Assembly (NCBI GenBank): GCA_012513595.1
Contig: JAAZBY010000571.1
Location: 1 to 13,699 of the forward strand
Reading direction: 5' to 3'
Length of the DNA: 13,699 nucleotides
Source of the DNA: Chloroflexota bacterium
Lineage (GTDB): Bacteria > Chloroflexota > Anaerolineae > UBA1429
Made by a program: the position numbers and the translations under genes. The notes below the pieces were generated by a model, which was given only the letters and a program-made list of their open reading frames with translations, did not search any database and was not told the origin of the DNA. Below are positions 1-6,707 of the stretch, in pieces (position 1 is the stretch's first letter; each line of letters begins with the position of its first letter).

Positions 1-78
1 CTGCTGCACTTCAAAGGAGATGCCGTCGAGGGCGCGCACCTCCCCGAACTGTTTCACAAGCCCTTGGACCTGGATCAT
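1..78 (-). CDS. ABC transporter ATP-binding protein (N-terminal fragment, runs off window)
   Basis: Only the first 26 codons are inside the window. The peptide begins MIQVQGLVKQFGEVRALDGI and continues into a Phe-Glu-Val strand. This is the usual opening of an ABC ATPase: a first beta strand, the A-loop region (aromatic F at residue 11) and the strand leading to Walker A, which lies beyond the edge. The ATG at 78-76 is preceded by a full GGAGGTGA Shine-Dalgarno (93-86) at 7-nt spacing, so the start is firm. A promoter lies upstream at 156-129. It would energise a membrane transporter, most often of the ABC-2 or drug-export kind with this opening, but substrate and partner genes are out of view. 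Fold assignment is good; function is open. Confidence 0.8.
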   Translation of the reverse strand, partial: MIQVQGLVKQFGEVRALDGISFEVQQ

Positions 79-128
79 ACCCGGTTCACCTCCGCGGCGT
101 AGAACGACCGCACCTGCCTAGACCAACG

Positions 129-156
129 ACTATAAGCCTGGCCGGGGCGCTGTCAA
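129..156 (-). promoter_or_regulatory. Sigma70-type promoter for the leftward ABC ATPase gene
   Basis: Read on the minus strand, a perfect -35 box TTGACA (156-151) is followed by a 16-bp spacer and the -10 box TATAGT (134-129). Transcription would start near 122, giving a leader of about 44 nt before the ATG at 78. The boxes stand out against the GC-rich background. Confidence 0.65.
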
Positions 157-194
157 ATGCATTCGGCCCGCGCAGCTCTGCGGCCTGCGCGCGC

Positions 195-223
195 TGGACA
201 CCTGCGCCCCCCGCAGGTATCAT
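195..223 (+). promoter_or_regulatory. Promoter of the URO-D-like gene with a dyad filling its spacer
   Basis: TGGACA (195-200) and TATCAT (218-223) are separated by exactly 17 bp, giving a start near 230 and a leader of about 40 nt. The whole 17-bp spacer (201-217) is a perfect inverted repeat, CCTGCG-CCCCC-CGCAGG. An operator in this place would let a dimeric regulator control the promoter, either as repressor or in MerR fashion. The -10 box overlaps the ATG at 222, which argues against that codon being the start of the downstream gene. Confidence 0.55.
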
Positions 224-256
224 GCCGCCGCTTAGCCGCTCCCACTGGTTGCGATC

Positions 257-261
257 GGAGG
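257..261 (+). promoter_or_regulatory. Ribosome binding site fixing the URO-D-like start
   Basis: GGAGG lies 8 nt before the ATG at 270. It supports this start over the in-frame ATG at 222, which would add 16 poorly conserved-looking residues and falls inside the -10 box. Confidence 0.7.
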
Positions 262-269
262 CCTATACC

Positions 270-1466
270 ATGGACGTGCGCAAGGGCGACGGCCGCTTTG
301 CCCAGGAGCTCACCCCACGCGAGCGCTTTCGCCGGGTGATGCACTACCAGGACGTCGACTATGTCTCACACCTGGAGTTCGGTTACTGGACAGAGCTCAA
401 GGAGCACTGGATGGCTGAGGGGCACCTGCCCGCCTCGCTCCGCAGCACCAACGGCAGCATCCCGGACCGCGCCGTGGAAAGGTTCTTTGGCGTCGAGCAG
501 TTCGAGGGCTTCAACGCGCCGCTGGGCGCCATGCCCCTGCGCGAGCACGTCGTCATCGAAGAGACTGAGTCGCGCATCACCTTCCGCGACGGGCTTGGGG
601 TGTTATCGCAGCGCCAGACGGTCGGCACCGAAACCATCCCGCACTTCCTGGAGTTCCCCATCCGCGACCGCGCCACCTGGCAGGCCTTCCGTGACGAGTT
701 CCTCGACCCTGACCATCCATGCCGCGTGATCCCGGACGACGAACTGCGTGCCCGCGAGGAGATGACGCGCACGTCGACGAACCCGGTCCAGACCGGTTTT
801 GGCTCGTTCATCGGCCGCATCCGTGACTGGGTAGGGTTTGAGAACCTGGCCTATCTGTCGGTCGACGACCCGGACCTCGTCGAGGAGATGGTCGCCCACA
901 TGGCCAGCATGGCGCTGAGGCTGATGCCGCAGGTGCTGGAGCGCGGTCAGTTCGACGCCGCCTCCGGCTGGGAGGACATCGCCTTCAACAGCGGGCCGCT
1001 CCTGAGCCCGACCTTCTTCGCCGAGCGCATCATGCCGCACATGAAGCCGGTGATGGACATGATCCGTCAGTACGGCATCGACGTGATCTGGACGGATTGC
1101 GACGGCAACATCCTCAAGCTGATCCCGCTGTGGCTCTCGGTGGGGCTGAACTGCATGTTCCCGCTGGAGGTCAACCCGGGGAACGACCCGGTGGCCCTCA
1201 AGAAAGAGTACGGGCGCAGCCTGCTGATCCGCGGCGGGTTCAACAAGTTCGCGCTGCACCAGGGCCGCAAGGCGATCCTGGCCGAGCTAAAGAGGCTGGA
1301 GCCGACCGTCGCCGAGGGTGGCTTTATCCCGCACGTGGACCATCGCACGCCGGCCCAGGTCACCTGGGACAACTACTGCTACTATGTGTGGGAAAAGTGC
1401 CACATGCTTGGCTGGCCGCACCACAAGATAGCGGACTTCCCCGCCTTTGAGGGCTGGCGCCCGTAG
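270..1466 (+). CDS. Uroporphyrinogen decarboxylase (URO-D) superfamily protein, not HemE
   Basis: A 398-residue TIM-barrel protein of the URO-D superfamily, which includes HemE and the cobamide-dependent methyltransferases (MtaA, CmuA, etc.). Family traits are the N-terminal 'TPRERFRRVMHYQDVDYV' segment (15-32), the central 'GPLLSPTFFAERIMPHMKPVMD' region (242-263), 'WTDCDGN' (274-280), 'FPLEVNPGNDP' (297-307), 'RGGFNK' (321-326) and 'GFIPHVDHRTP' (351-361). The RQAGR substrate-binding motif of true HemE is absent, so heme synthesis is unlikely. The HxCG zinc motif of MtaA-type enzymes is represented only by DCDG, so methyl transfer is possible but unproven. The ATG at 270 has GGAGG (257-261) at 8-nt spacing; the upstream ATG at 222 lies in the promoter. 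No corrinoid protein or other methyltransferase gene is nearby. The gene converges on the MFS gene. Substrate unknown. Confidence 0.87.
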   Translation: MDVRKGDGRFAQELTPRERFRRVMHYQDVDYVSHLEFGYWTELKEHWMAEGHLPASLRSTNGSIPDRAVERFFGVEQFEGFNAPLGAMPLREHVVIEETESRITFRDGLGVLSQRQTVGTETIPHFLEFPIRDRATWQAFRDEFLDPDHPCRVIPDDELRAREEMTRTSTNPVQTGFGSFIGRIRDWVGFENLAYLSVDDPDLVEEMVAHMASMALRLMPQVLERGQFDAASGWEDIAFNSGPLLSPTFFAERIMPHMKPVMDMIRQYGIDVIWTDCDGNILKLIPLWLSVGLNCMFPLEVNPGNDPVALKKEYGRSLLIRGGFNKFALHQGRKAILAELKRLEPTVAEGGFIPHVDHRTPAQVTWDNYCYYVWEKCHMLGWPHHKIADFPAFEGWRP

Positions 1467-1491
1467 CCAGGGCGCCGGCACCGGCTCTATC

Positions 1492-1521
1492 CGCGCGGCG
1501 GCCCTTGCGGGCCGCCGCGCG
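1492..1521. terminator. Terminator-like hairpin between convergent genes
   Basis: A perfect 13-bp inverted repeat (1492-1504 with 1509-1521) surrounds a 4-nt TTGC loop. It sits 25 bp past the stop of the URO-D-like gene and about 55 bp past the stop of the MFS gene, so it could serve both strands. The stem is almost pure GC. No T-tract follows on either strand, so a textbook intrinsic terminator is not complete. Confidence 0.55.
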
Positions 1522-1576
1522 TTGCGTACTGGCGGATCGGCCCGGGGCCCAGGCGTGGGGCGTCCCTGGCCGCCGG

Positions 1577-2830
1577 CTACCTCTCCTCGACGGCAGCCGG
1601 CGCCCTCCCGGCCACCGAGGCGGGCGCAGGCTCCGCGTGCTTGGCAGCCGTCCGCACAAAGAGGCCGACCAGCACGCTCAGCACCAGGAACACCGCGCCG
1701 TTCAGCAGAAAGGTGCTGCCCATGCCCCAGGCGGCCGCGGCGCCGGCCCCCAGCGTGGGGCCCAACGCACGGCCCCCGGCCTGCGCGCCGGAAGCCAGCC
1801 CCAGCACCGACCCGCGGCGCTCTTTGCTGGTCGCCTGTGCCAGCAGAGCATTGGCCGTGGGCATGATGCCGCCGACAAAGATGCCGTGCACCGCGCGCAG
1901 TATGGCCAGCTGCGTGGCCGTGCTGACGAAGGCCTGCGGGATGGCCACCGCCGCCACGCCAAAGGTGCAGACGATCAGGGCCCGCTTCTGCCCAAAGCGG
2001 TCACCCACGTAGCCGATCCCAAAGGCGGCGACCGAGGCCGTGATCGATGCCACCGACGTCAACGCCCCCGCCAGCGTGGCCAGATGCTCGGACCCGGGGG
2101 CCAACGACTTGATGTAGAGTGACAGCACCGGGCTTAGCGTCGAGGCAGCCAGACTGGTGCCGGCCAGTGCGCCGATCAGGATCAGCGCGTCGGCGCCAAC
2201 CAGGTTACGCAACATGCCCCGTCCCAGCCGCACGCGCTCGCGCCGGGCCGGCTGGCCCGTACGCTCCCTGGCCTCATGTACAAAGAAGATGATGCCCACG
2301 AGAGAGGTGAGCATCAGCGCCGACGAGATCGGGAACACCGCTCGGTAGCCGTAGGCGTCGGCGGCCAGGCCACCGATGAAGGGGCCCACCGCCTGAGAGA
2401 CATAGTTGACCATCTGCATTACGCCCAGCGCGCGCCCCAGGACGGCGTCGGGCGTGCTGGTGGCCACCAGGGTCATGGCCGCGGCCGACGTCCCGCAAAA
2501 GATCCCCTGCACCGCGCGCAGCGCCAACAGCTGGGCCGGGCTCTGCACCTGGCCCATCAGGAAGGCGACCACCGTGGCGGCCCCTGTGGCCCGCAGGAGC
2601 ATCATCTTGCGCCCGTAGCGGTCGGCCAGGCTGCCCCAGATGGGCGCCGCTACCATCATCGCCAGGGCGCCGGCCGTCTGGATCGCCGCTGTCCAGCTGA
2701 GGGCGGCTTCGTCGCTGTAGGTACCCATCTGCTGGACATAGTAGGGGATGAACGAGGTGTAGAGCGAGAACCCCACCAGGGTGAGCAACTGCGCGCCGCA
2801 CAGGACCACCAGGTTGCGCTTCCAGTACAT
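1577..2830 (-). CDS. MFS transporter, DHA1-type drug:proton antiporter family
   Basis: A 417-residue integral membrane protein of typical MFS length with about 12 hydrophobic segments. The loop after TM2 carries motif A, GSLADRYGRK (66-75), echoed in the second half by GYVGDRFGQK (273-282). TM5 carries the antiporter motif C pattern around QAVGPFIGG (146-154). This places it with proton-coupled efflux carriers of the DHA1 group (e.g. MdtG/Bmr-like), which export small hydrophobic compounds. The cytoplasmic central loop is basic (about 185-207), and the C-terminal tail is a short Ala/Pro-rich stretch. The ATG at 2830 is chosen because TM1 follows at once (Leu7 onward) and a GGAG (2844-2841) lies 10 nt upstream; longer readings add only non-hydrophobic sequence. 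A promoter is visible at 2941-2913. The actual substrate cannot be read from sequence. Confidence 0.93.
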   Translation of the reverse strand: MYWKRNLVVLCGAQLLTLVGFSLYTSFIPYYVQQMGTYSDEAALSWTAAIQTAGALAMMVAAPIWGSLADRYGRKMMLLRATGAATVVAFLMGQVQSPAQLLALRAVQGIFCGTSAAAMTLVATSTPDAVLGRALGVMQMVNYVSQAVGPFIGGLAADAYGYRAVFPISSALMLTSLVGIIFFVHEARERTGQPARRERVRLGRGMLRNLVGADALILIGALAGTSLAASTLSPVLSLYIKSLAPGSEHLATLAGALTSVASITASVAAFGIGYVGDRFGQKRALIVCTFGVAAVAIPQAFVSTATQLAILRAVHGIFVGGIMPTANALLAQATSKERRGSVLGLASGAQAGGRALGPTLGAGAAAAWGMGSTFLLNGAVFLVLSVLVGLFVRTAAKHAEPAPASVAGRAPAAVEER

Positions 2831-2912
2831 TGGCGTCAGACTCCATCGGTATGAGGGGTGAACGTGAGGGGGCCGACGGCCCACCCCGGCGTGCGGCGGA
2901 GCGTTGCTCGCA

Positions 2913-2941
2913 AGGGTACCGCAGAGGCGCCGTCTCGTCAA
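2913..2941 (-). promoter_or_regulatory. Sigma70-type promoter for the MFS transporter gene
   Basis: On the minus strand TTGACG (2941-2936) and TACCCT (2918-2913) lie 17 bp apart. The predicted start is near 2906, giving a leader of about 75 nt. The -10 box is the weaker half. Confidence 0.45.
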
Positions 2942-3025
2942 GACAACATTTGCGTCTGCAAGTATTTGCGTGCCCGGCGCGGCCCCCGGACCCACCTCAG
3001 GACGGATCAGCCCGCGCCAGTGGAG

Positions 3026-3054
3026 TTGCATCGTCCCTCAGGCCGGCGTATCAT
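3026..3054 (+). promoter_or_regulatory. Sigma70-type promoter for the exporter operon
   Basis: TTGCAT (3026-3031) and TATCAT (3049-3054) are separated by 17 bp. The predicted start is near 3061, about 260 nt before the first gene of the operon. That is an unusually long leader for this window. Confidence 0.5.
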
Positions 3055-3244
3055 TGCGGCTACTGACTGTGACGGCCTTGCCACGACATGCGCTGCCGTC
3101 CGAAGCGACTCACTCGAGCACCTCCCTCCCTGCTGGCGTTGGCCGGGCCAGCACGCAGCCCCACTACCGCGCACAGTGCGTCAGGTTCGCCTCCGCGCGG
3201 CGCTCCCAGTTACCGAACGCAATGCGCCGCATGGCGCGCCCGGC

Positions 3245-3275
3245 CCAGGTGCGGGGGATGGACACGCCAGGTGCG
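3245..3275 (+). repeat. 9-bp direct repeat with 22-bp period in the exporter leader
   Basis: CCAGGTGCG occurs at 3245-3253 and again at 3267-3275, two helical turns apart, 45 to 75 nt before the adaptor start. Paired sites on one face of the helix can bind a regulator, but they lie downstream of the predicted promoter. A chance match in GC-rich DNA is not excluded. Confidence 0.35.
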
Positions 3276-3319
3276 CAGCGTTCCCTGCAGGGCGCGACCA
3301 CGAAAGGGCCCTAACCGAT

Positions 3320-4702
3320 ATGAAACGATGGATTGTTGTGATCCTGGTGATCGCCGGGCTCGTCGCCGCCTGGCTGATCTACACCACGCAGCGCGACGCC
3401 GCGGTCACCGTAGCCCAGGGCGTCACCACCGCGCCCGCCGAACGTGCCGATATTGACGCGATCATCTCGGCCACCGGCAGCCTGATGCCCGAGCGCAGCC
3501 TGTCATTGGCCTTCGGCACCGGTGGGCACGTCGCCGAGGTCCTGGCGGCCGAGGGCGACATGGTCACCGAGGGCCAGACCCTGGCCCGCCTCGACACGAC
3601 CGACCTCGAGCTGAGCCTGAAGCAGGCTCAGGCCTCGCTGGCCGTCAGCGAGGCGAACCTGACCCGCGCCTCGAAGGCGCCGACCGCCGAGGAACTGGCC
3701 TCGGCAGAGGCCGCGGTGGCGGCGGCGGAGGCAGCGCTGGCCCGGCTCAGCCAGGGGCCGACCGACATCGACGTCCAACTGGCCGAACTGGCCGTAGAGC
3801 AGGCCAAGAACTCGCTGTACGGCGCGCAGGGCAACCGCGACGCCCTGGCCGGTAACCCAGCCGCCGGCGGCGGCAGCCTGGCCACCGCCCAGGCACAGGT
3901 GCTCAACGCGGAGATCGGCGTCACCGTCGCCGAGCTGAACCGCCAGAAGCTCACCCTCCCGCCCGATGCGTCCGCCGTCCGCAATGCCGAGGCGCAGCTC
4001 GCTCAGGCGCGCTCGACTCTGGCGCGGCTGAAGGCACTCCCCTCCCCCGAGGATATCCGCGTGGCGGAGGCCCAGGTCCAGCAGGCCCAGGTCAGCGTCT
4101 CTCTGGCGGAGAACCGCCTGAAGGATGCCACGCTGGCCGCGCCGTTCTCCGGCCGGCTGGCTACGCTGAATGTACACGTCAACGATACCGTCTCGCCGGC
4201 CACCCCGGCCGGCACCCTGGTTGACGTCAGCCGCTTTCACCTGGAGGTCGCCATCGACGAGACCGAGATAGCCAGGATCGCCGTCGGCCAGCCTGCCCAG
4301 GTGACCCTGGACGCCTTCCCCGATGCACCCGTGGCGGGCACCGTCTCGCGCATTGATCTGCTCGGTACCAGCGTCCAGGGGATCGTCGACTATACGGTCA
4401 CCATCGCCCTCGAAGGGACGAGCCTGGAGCTCCGCCCGCTGATGACCGCGGCGATCGAAGTGCTCGTGGAGACGCGCACCAACGTGATCGTCGTGCCGAA
4501 CCGGGCCCTGCGGCGGGATAGTGACGGCAAGTACGTCGAGGTCGTCCGCGGGGGCGCGCTGGTGCGCGTCGGGGTTGAGACCGGCATCTCCAACGACGAG
4601 AACACAGAGATCGTCTCCGGGCTCAGCGAGGGGGAGGCCGTGGTGGTCAACAGGCCACGTGAGGGGCTGCTCTCCGCCAGCCCGTTCGGGGGAATGCGAT
4701 GA
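3320..4702 (+). CDS. HlyD/MacA-like membrane fusion (periplasmic adaptor) protein
   Basis: A 460-residue adaptor of an ABC exporter. An N-terminal membrane anchor (4-21, no lipobox cysteine) is followed by the first half of the barrel-sandwich (lipoyl-like) domain (about 45-92, GTGGHVAEVLAAEGD). A long Ala/Gln/Glu-rich helical hairpin spans 94-270, the second lipoyl half is at 271-304 (APFSGRL), a beta-barrel at about 305-385 and a membrane-proximal part at about 390-445. The hairpin is built from repeated units of about 27 residues that often open with Pro and contain AEA-x-V/L (120, 147, 214, 241). In MacA-type systems the adaptor couples the permease to an outer duct and stimulates ATP hydrolysis; no TolC-like gene is present here. 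The ATG at 3320 is chosen because the anchor starts at once; AAAGGG (3303-3308) is a modest ribosome site at 11 nt. Its stop overlaps the ATPase start (ATGA). Confidence 0.9.
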   Translation: MKRWIVVILVIAGLVAAWLIYTTQRDAAVTVAQGVTTAPAERADIDAIISATGSLMPERSLSLAFGTGGHVAEVLAAEGDMVTEGQTLARLDTTDLELSLKQAQASLAVSEANLTRASKAPTAEELASAEAAVAAAEAALARLSQGPTDIDVQLAELAVEQAKNSLYGAQGNRDALAGNPAAGGGSLATAQAQVLNAEIGVTVAELNRQKLTLPPDASAVRNAEAQLAQARSTLARLKALPSPEDIRVAEAQVQQAQVSVSLAENRLKDATLAAPFSGRLATLNVHVNDTVSPATPAGTLVDVSRFHLEVAIDETEIARIAVGQPAQVTLDAFPDAPVAGTVSRIDLLGTSVQGIVDYTVTIALEGTSLELRPLMTAAIEVLVETRTNVIVVPNRALRRDSDGKYVEVVRGGALVRVGVETGISNDENTEIVSGLSEGEAVVVNRPREGLLSASPFGGMR

Positions 4703-5430
4703 TCATCCGCCTGCGCGGCATCACCAAGGTCTACCACATGGGCGACGTGAGCGTGCACGCGCTGCGCGGCGTCGATCTGGACGTCGAGGAGGGCGAGTTC
4801 GCCGCCATCATGGGGCCGTCGGGCTCGGGCAAGAGCACGCTCATGAACCTGCTCGGCTGCCTGGACCGGCCCACGTCGGGAGAGTACCTCCTGGCGGGGA
4901 CGGACGTGTCACGCTTGAACGACAATCAGCTGGCCGAGATCCGCAACCGCCGGCTAGGCTTTGTCTTCCAGAGCTACAACCTGCTGCCGCGCACCACGGC
5001 GCTGGCGAACGTGGAGATTCCGCTGGTCTACGCGGGGGTGCGCGGCCGCCATGACCGCGCCGTGGCTGCGCTGGAATCGGTGGGCCTGGGCGACCGTATC
5101 CATCACCGGCCGAACGAGCTATCGGGCGGGCAACAGCAGCGCGTGGCCATTGCGCGCGCGCTGATCAACGACCCGCGCATCATCCTGGCCGACGAGCCGA
5201 CCGGCAACCTCGACACCAAGACCGGCCTGGAGATCATCTCGATCTTCCAGCGCCTGAACCACGACCAGGGGATCACGGTGATCTTTGTGACCCACGAGCA
5301 GGACATTGCCCAGTACACCCGACGTATTGTGCGCCTCCGGGATGGGCTGGTCGTCAGCGATGAGCCCGTTGCCGAACCGCGGCTGGCCAGCGCGGTTGCG
5401 ACAGCGGCGCCGGAGGCGCCCCTGACATGA
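4699..5430 (+). CDS. ABC transporter ATP-binding protein, LolD/MacB type
   Basis: A complete 243-residue ABC ATPase. Walker A is GPSGSGKST (39-47), the Q-loop Gln is at 91 (FVFQSYNLLP), the signature LSGGQQQR is at 141-148, Walker B IILADEPTG at 161-169 with catalytic Glu166, the D-loop NLD at 170-172 and the switch His at 199 (VTHE). 'RNRRLGFVFQSYNLLPRTTALANVEIPL' is characteristic of the LolD/FtsE/MacB branch, whose partners are FtsX-fold permeases that work by mechanotransmission, not by carrying substrate through the membrane. The gene overlaps its neighbours on both sides by 4 bp (ATGA), so the three proteins are almost surely made together. The last 25 residues or so are an Ala/Pro/Glu-rich tail with no clear role. 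Confidence 0.96.
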   Translation: MIIRLRGITKVYHMGDVSVHALRGVDLDVEEGEFAAIMGPSGSGKSTLMNLLGCLDRPTSGEYLLAGTDVSRLNDNQLAEIRNRRLGFVFQSYNLLPRTTALANVEIPLVYAGVRGRHDRAVAALESVGLGDRIHHRPNELSGGQQQRVAIARALINDPRIILADEPTGNLDTKTGLEIISIFQRLNHDQGITVIFVTHEQDIAQYTRRIVRLRDGLVVSDEPVAEPRLASAVATAAPEAPLT

Positions 5431-6680
5431 GCCTACTCGAAAGCCTGACCATGGCGCTGCGCAGCCTGCGCGCCAACAAGCTGCGGGCCAGCCTGACCAT
5501 GCTGGGCATCATCATCGGCACCGGCGCGGTGATCGGCCTGCTGTCGGTGGGCGAGGGGGCGCGCGCGGCCATCACCGCCCAGGTGCAGGGGATCGGGTCG
5601 AACCTGATCATCGTGATCCCGGGGAACATCAGCCAGTTCCAGCAGGGCATGGGCGGGGGGCGCAGCGTCGAGGCCCTCACCCGCCAGGACGCCGAGGCCA
5701 TTGCCGACGACCCTTATGTCGAGCACGTCGAGGCCGTCGTCCCCGAGGTGGAGCGCACCGGTACGGTCACCTATCGCGGCGAGACGGTGACCGTCGCCGT
5801 GCGCGGCGCCACTGCCGACTATGAGATCGTCCGCAACCACACCGTTGCCTACGGGCGCTTTATCGCCCCCGGCGACGACGCCGCTGCGGCGCGCGTGGCG
5901 CTGCTCGGCTATCAGACGGCCAAGGACCTGTTTGGCGATCCCGACTCGGCCCTTGACCAGACCATCCGCATCGATCGCATCCCGTTCCGGGTGGTCGGCG
6001 TCATGGAAGAGAAGGGGGGAGCCGGCCCGGCGGGATTCCGCAACCCCGACGCCTTTGTGCTGGTGCCGTTGGGCACGGCCGTGAAGCGGCTGTACCCCGG
6101 GCGGTACATGACGGCCAGCGGCGTGCGCGTAGACACGCTGTACATCTCGGCGGTCGAAGAGGCCAGCGTCGACGCAGCCATCGATGAGGTCACCATGGTC
6201 CTGCGCGAGCGGCACCGGATCGAGTTCGAGGAGGACGATTTTACCGTGGCCTCTCAGAAGGAGATACTGGGCGTTTTCAACGCCATCACCCAGTATCTGA
6301 CGATCTTCCTGGCGGCCATTGCCGGCATCTCGCTCCTGGTGGGCGGCATTGGCATCATGAACATCATGCTGGTCTCGGTGACGGAACGCACCCGAGAGAT
6401 CGGCATCCGCAAGGCGGTGGGGGCCAAGCGGCGCGACATCCTGTGGCAGTTCCTGATCGAGTCCGTCCTGCTCAGCGTTGTGGGCGGAGCGCTGGGGATC
6501 GCCCTGGGCTGGGGGCTGGCCAGCATCGTGAACTCGCTGGGTGCCTTTACAACGGTCGTCTCGGGGCAGGCCGTGCTCTTGGCCGTCACGTTCTCGGTCT
6601 TCGTGGGGCTCTTTTTCGGCATCTACCCGGCCAACCGCGCCGCCAACCTGGACCCGATTGAGGCGCTGCGCTACGAGTGA
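5427..6680 (+). CDS. MacB-type ABC transporter permease (MacB_PCD + FtsX domains)
   Basis: A 417-residue permease. TM1 (about 20-42, LRASLTMLGIIIGTGAVIGLLSVGEG) is preceded by the amphipathic N-terminal helix typical of MacB. A large extracytoplasmic domain (about 45-285) matches MacB_PCD. The FtsX core follows: TM2 about 290-315 (AIAGISLLVGGIGIMNIMLVSV), the conserved cytoplasmic loop ERTREIGIRKAVGAKRRDI (320-338) that touches the ATPase, TM3 about 342-370 and TM4 about 380-402, ending in PANRAANLDPIEALRYE. In MacB of Proteobacteria the ATPase is fused to the permease; here it is a separate gene upstream, as is common in other phyla. Such exporters move antibiotics, peptides, siderophores or lipoproteins, and the substrate cannot be told here. 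Its ATG overlaps the ATPase stop. It ends 27 bp from the convergent aldolase gene. Confidence 0.95.
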   Translation: MSLLESLTMALRSLRANKLRASLTMLGIIIGTGAVIGLLSVGEGARAAITAQVQGIGSNLIIVIPGNISQFQQGMGGGRSVEALTRQDAEAIADDPYVEHVEAVVPEVERTGTVTYRGETVTVAVRGATADYEIVRNHTVAYGRFIAPGDDAAAARVALLGYQTAKDLFGDPDSALDQTIRIDRIPFRVVGVMEEKGGAGPAGFRNPDAFVLVPLGTAVKRLYPGRYMTASGVRVDTLYISAVEEASVDAAIDEVTMVLRERHRIEFEEDDFTVASQKEILGVFNAITQYLTIFLAAIAGISLLVGGIGIMNIMLVSVTERTREIGIRKAVGAKRRDILWQFLIESVLLSVVGGALGIALGWGLASIVNSLGAFTTVVSGQAVLLAVTFSVFVGLFFGIYPANRAANLDPIEALRYE

Positions 6681-6707
6681 CCCGCCGGCGGGCCTCTGCC
6701 GACGAGA

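Larger units (their letters stand above)
2831..3319. other. 489-bp divergent non-coding region between two exporter units
   Basis: This stretch separates the leftward MFS gene from the rightward exporter operon. The plus-strand frame of the adaptor gene stays open through it, but the translated sequence is Arg/Pro/Cys-rich, resembles no protein and has no internal start with a good ribosome site. I treat it as non-coding. It holds one promoter in each direction (2913-2941 minus, 3026-3054 plus), a 9-bp direct repeat with 22-bp period (3245-3275) and a 10-bp palindrome CCCTGCAGGG (3283-3292). I recognised no known riboswitch in the leader. Confidence 0.6.

Noticed and set aside
222..269. Earlier ATG start for the URO-D-like protein
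   Set aside because: The ATG overlaps the -10 box of the likely promoter and lacks a ribosome site, whereas the ATG at 270 has GGAGG at 8 nt.
2858..3319. Open frame continuous with the adaptor gene that would add 154 residues at its N-terminus
   Set aside because: The added sequence is Arg/Pro/Cys-rich, would bury the membrane anchor inside the protein, and spans a good promoter. Long open frames by chance are common at this GC content.
6681..6692. CCCGCCGGCGGG palindrome between the permease and aldolase stops as a terminator
   Set aside because: With a loop of at least 4 nt only a 4-bp stem remains, and there is no T-tract. Such short GC palindromes are expected by chance here.
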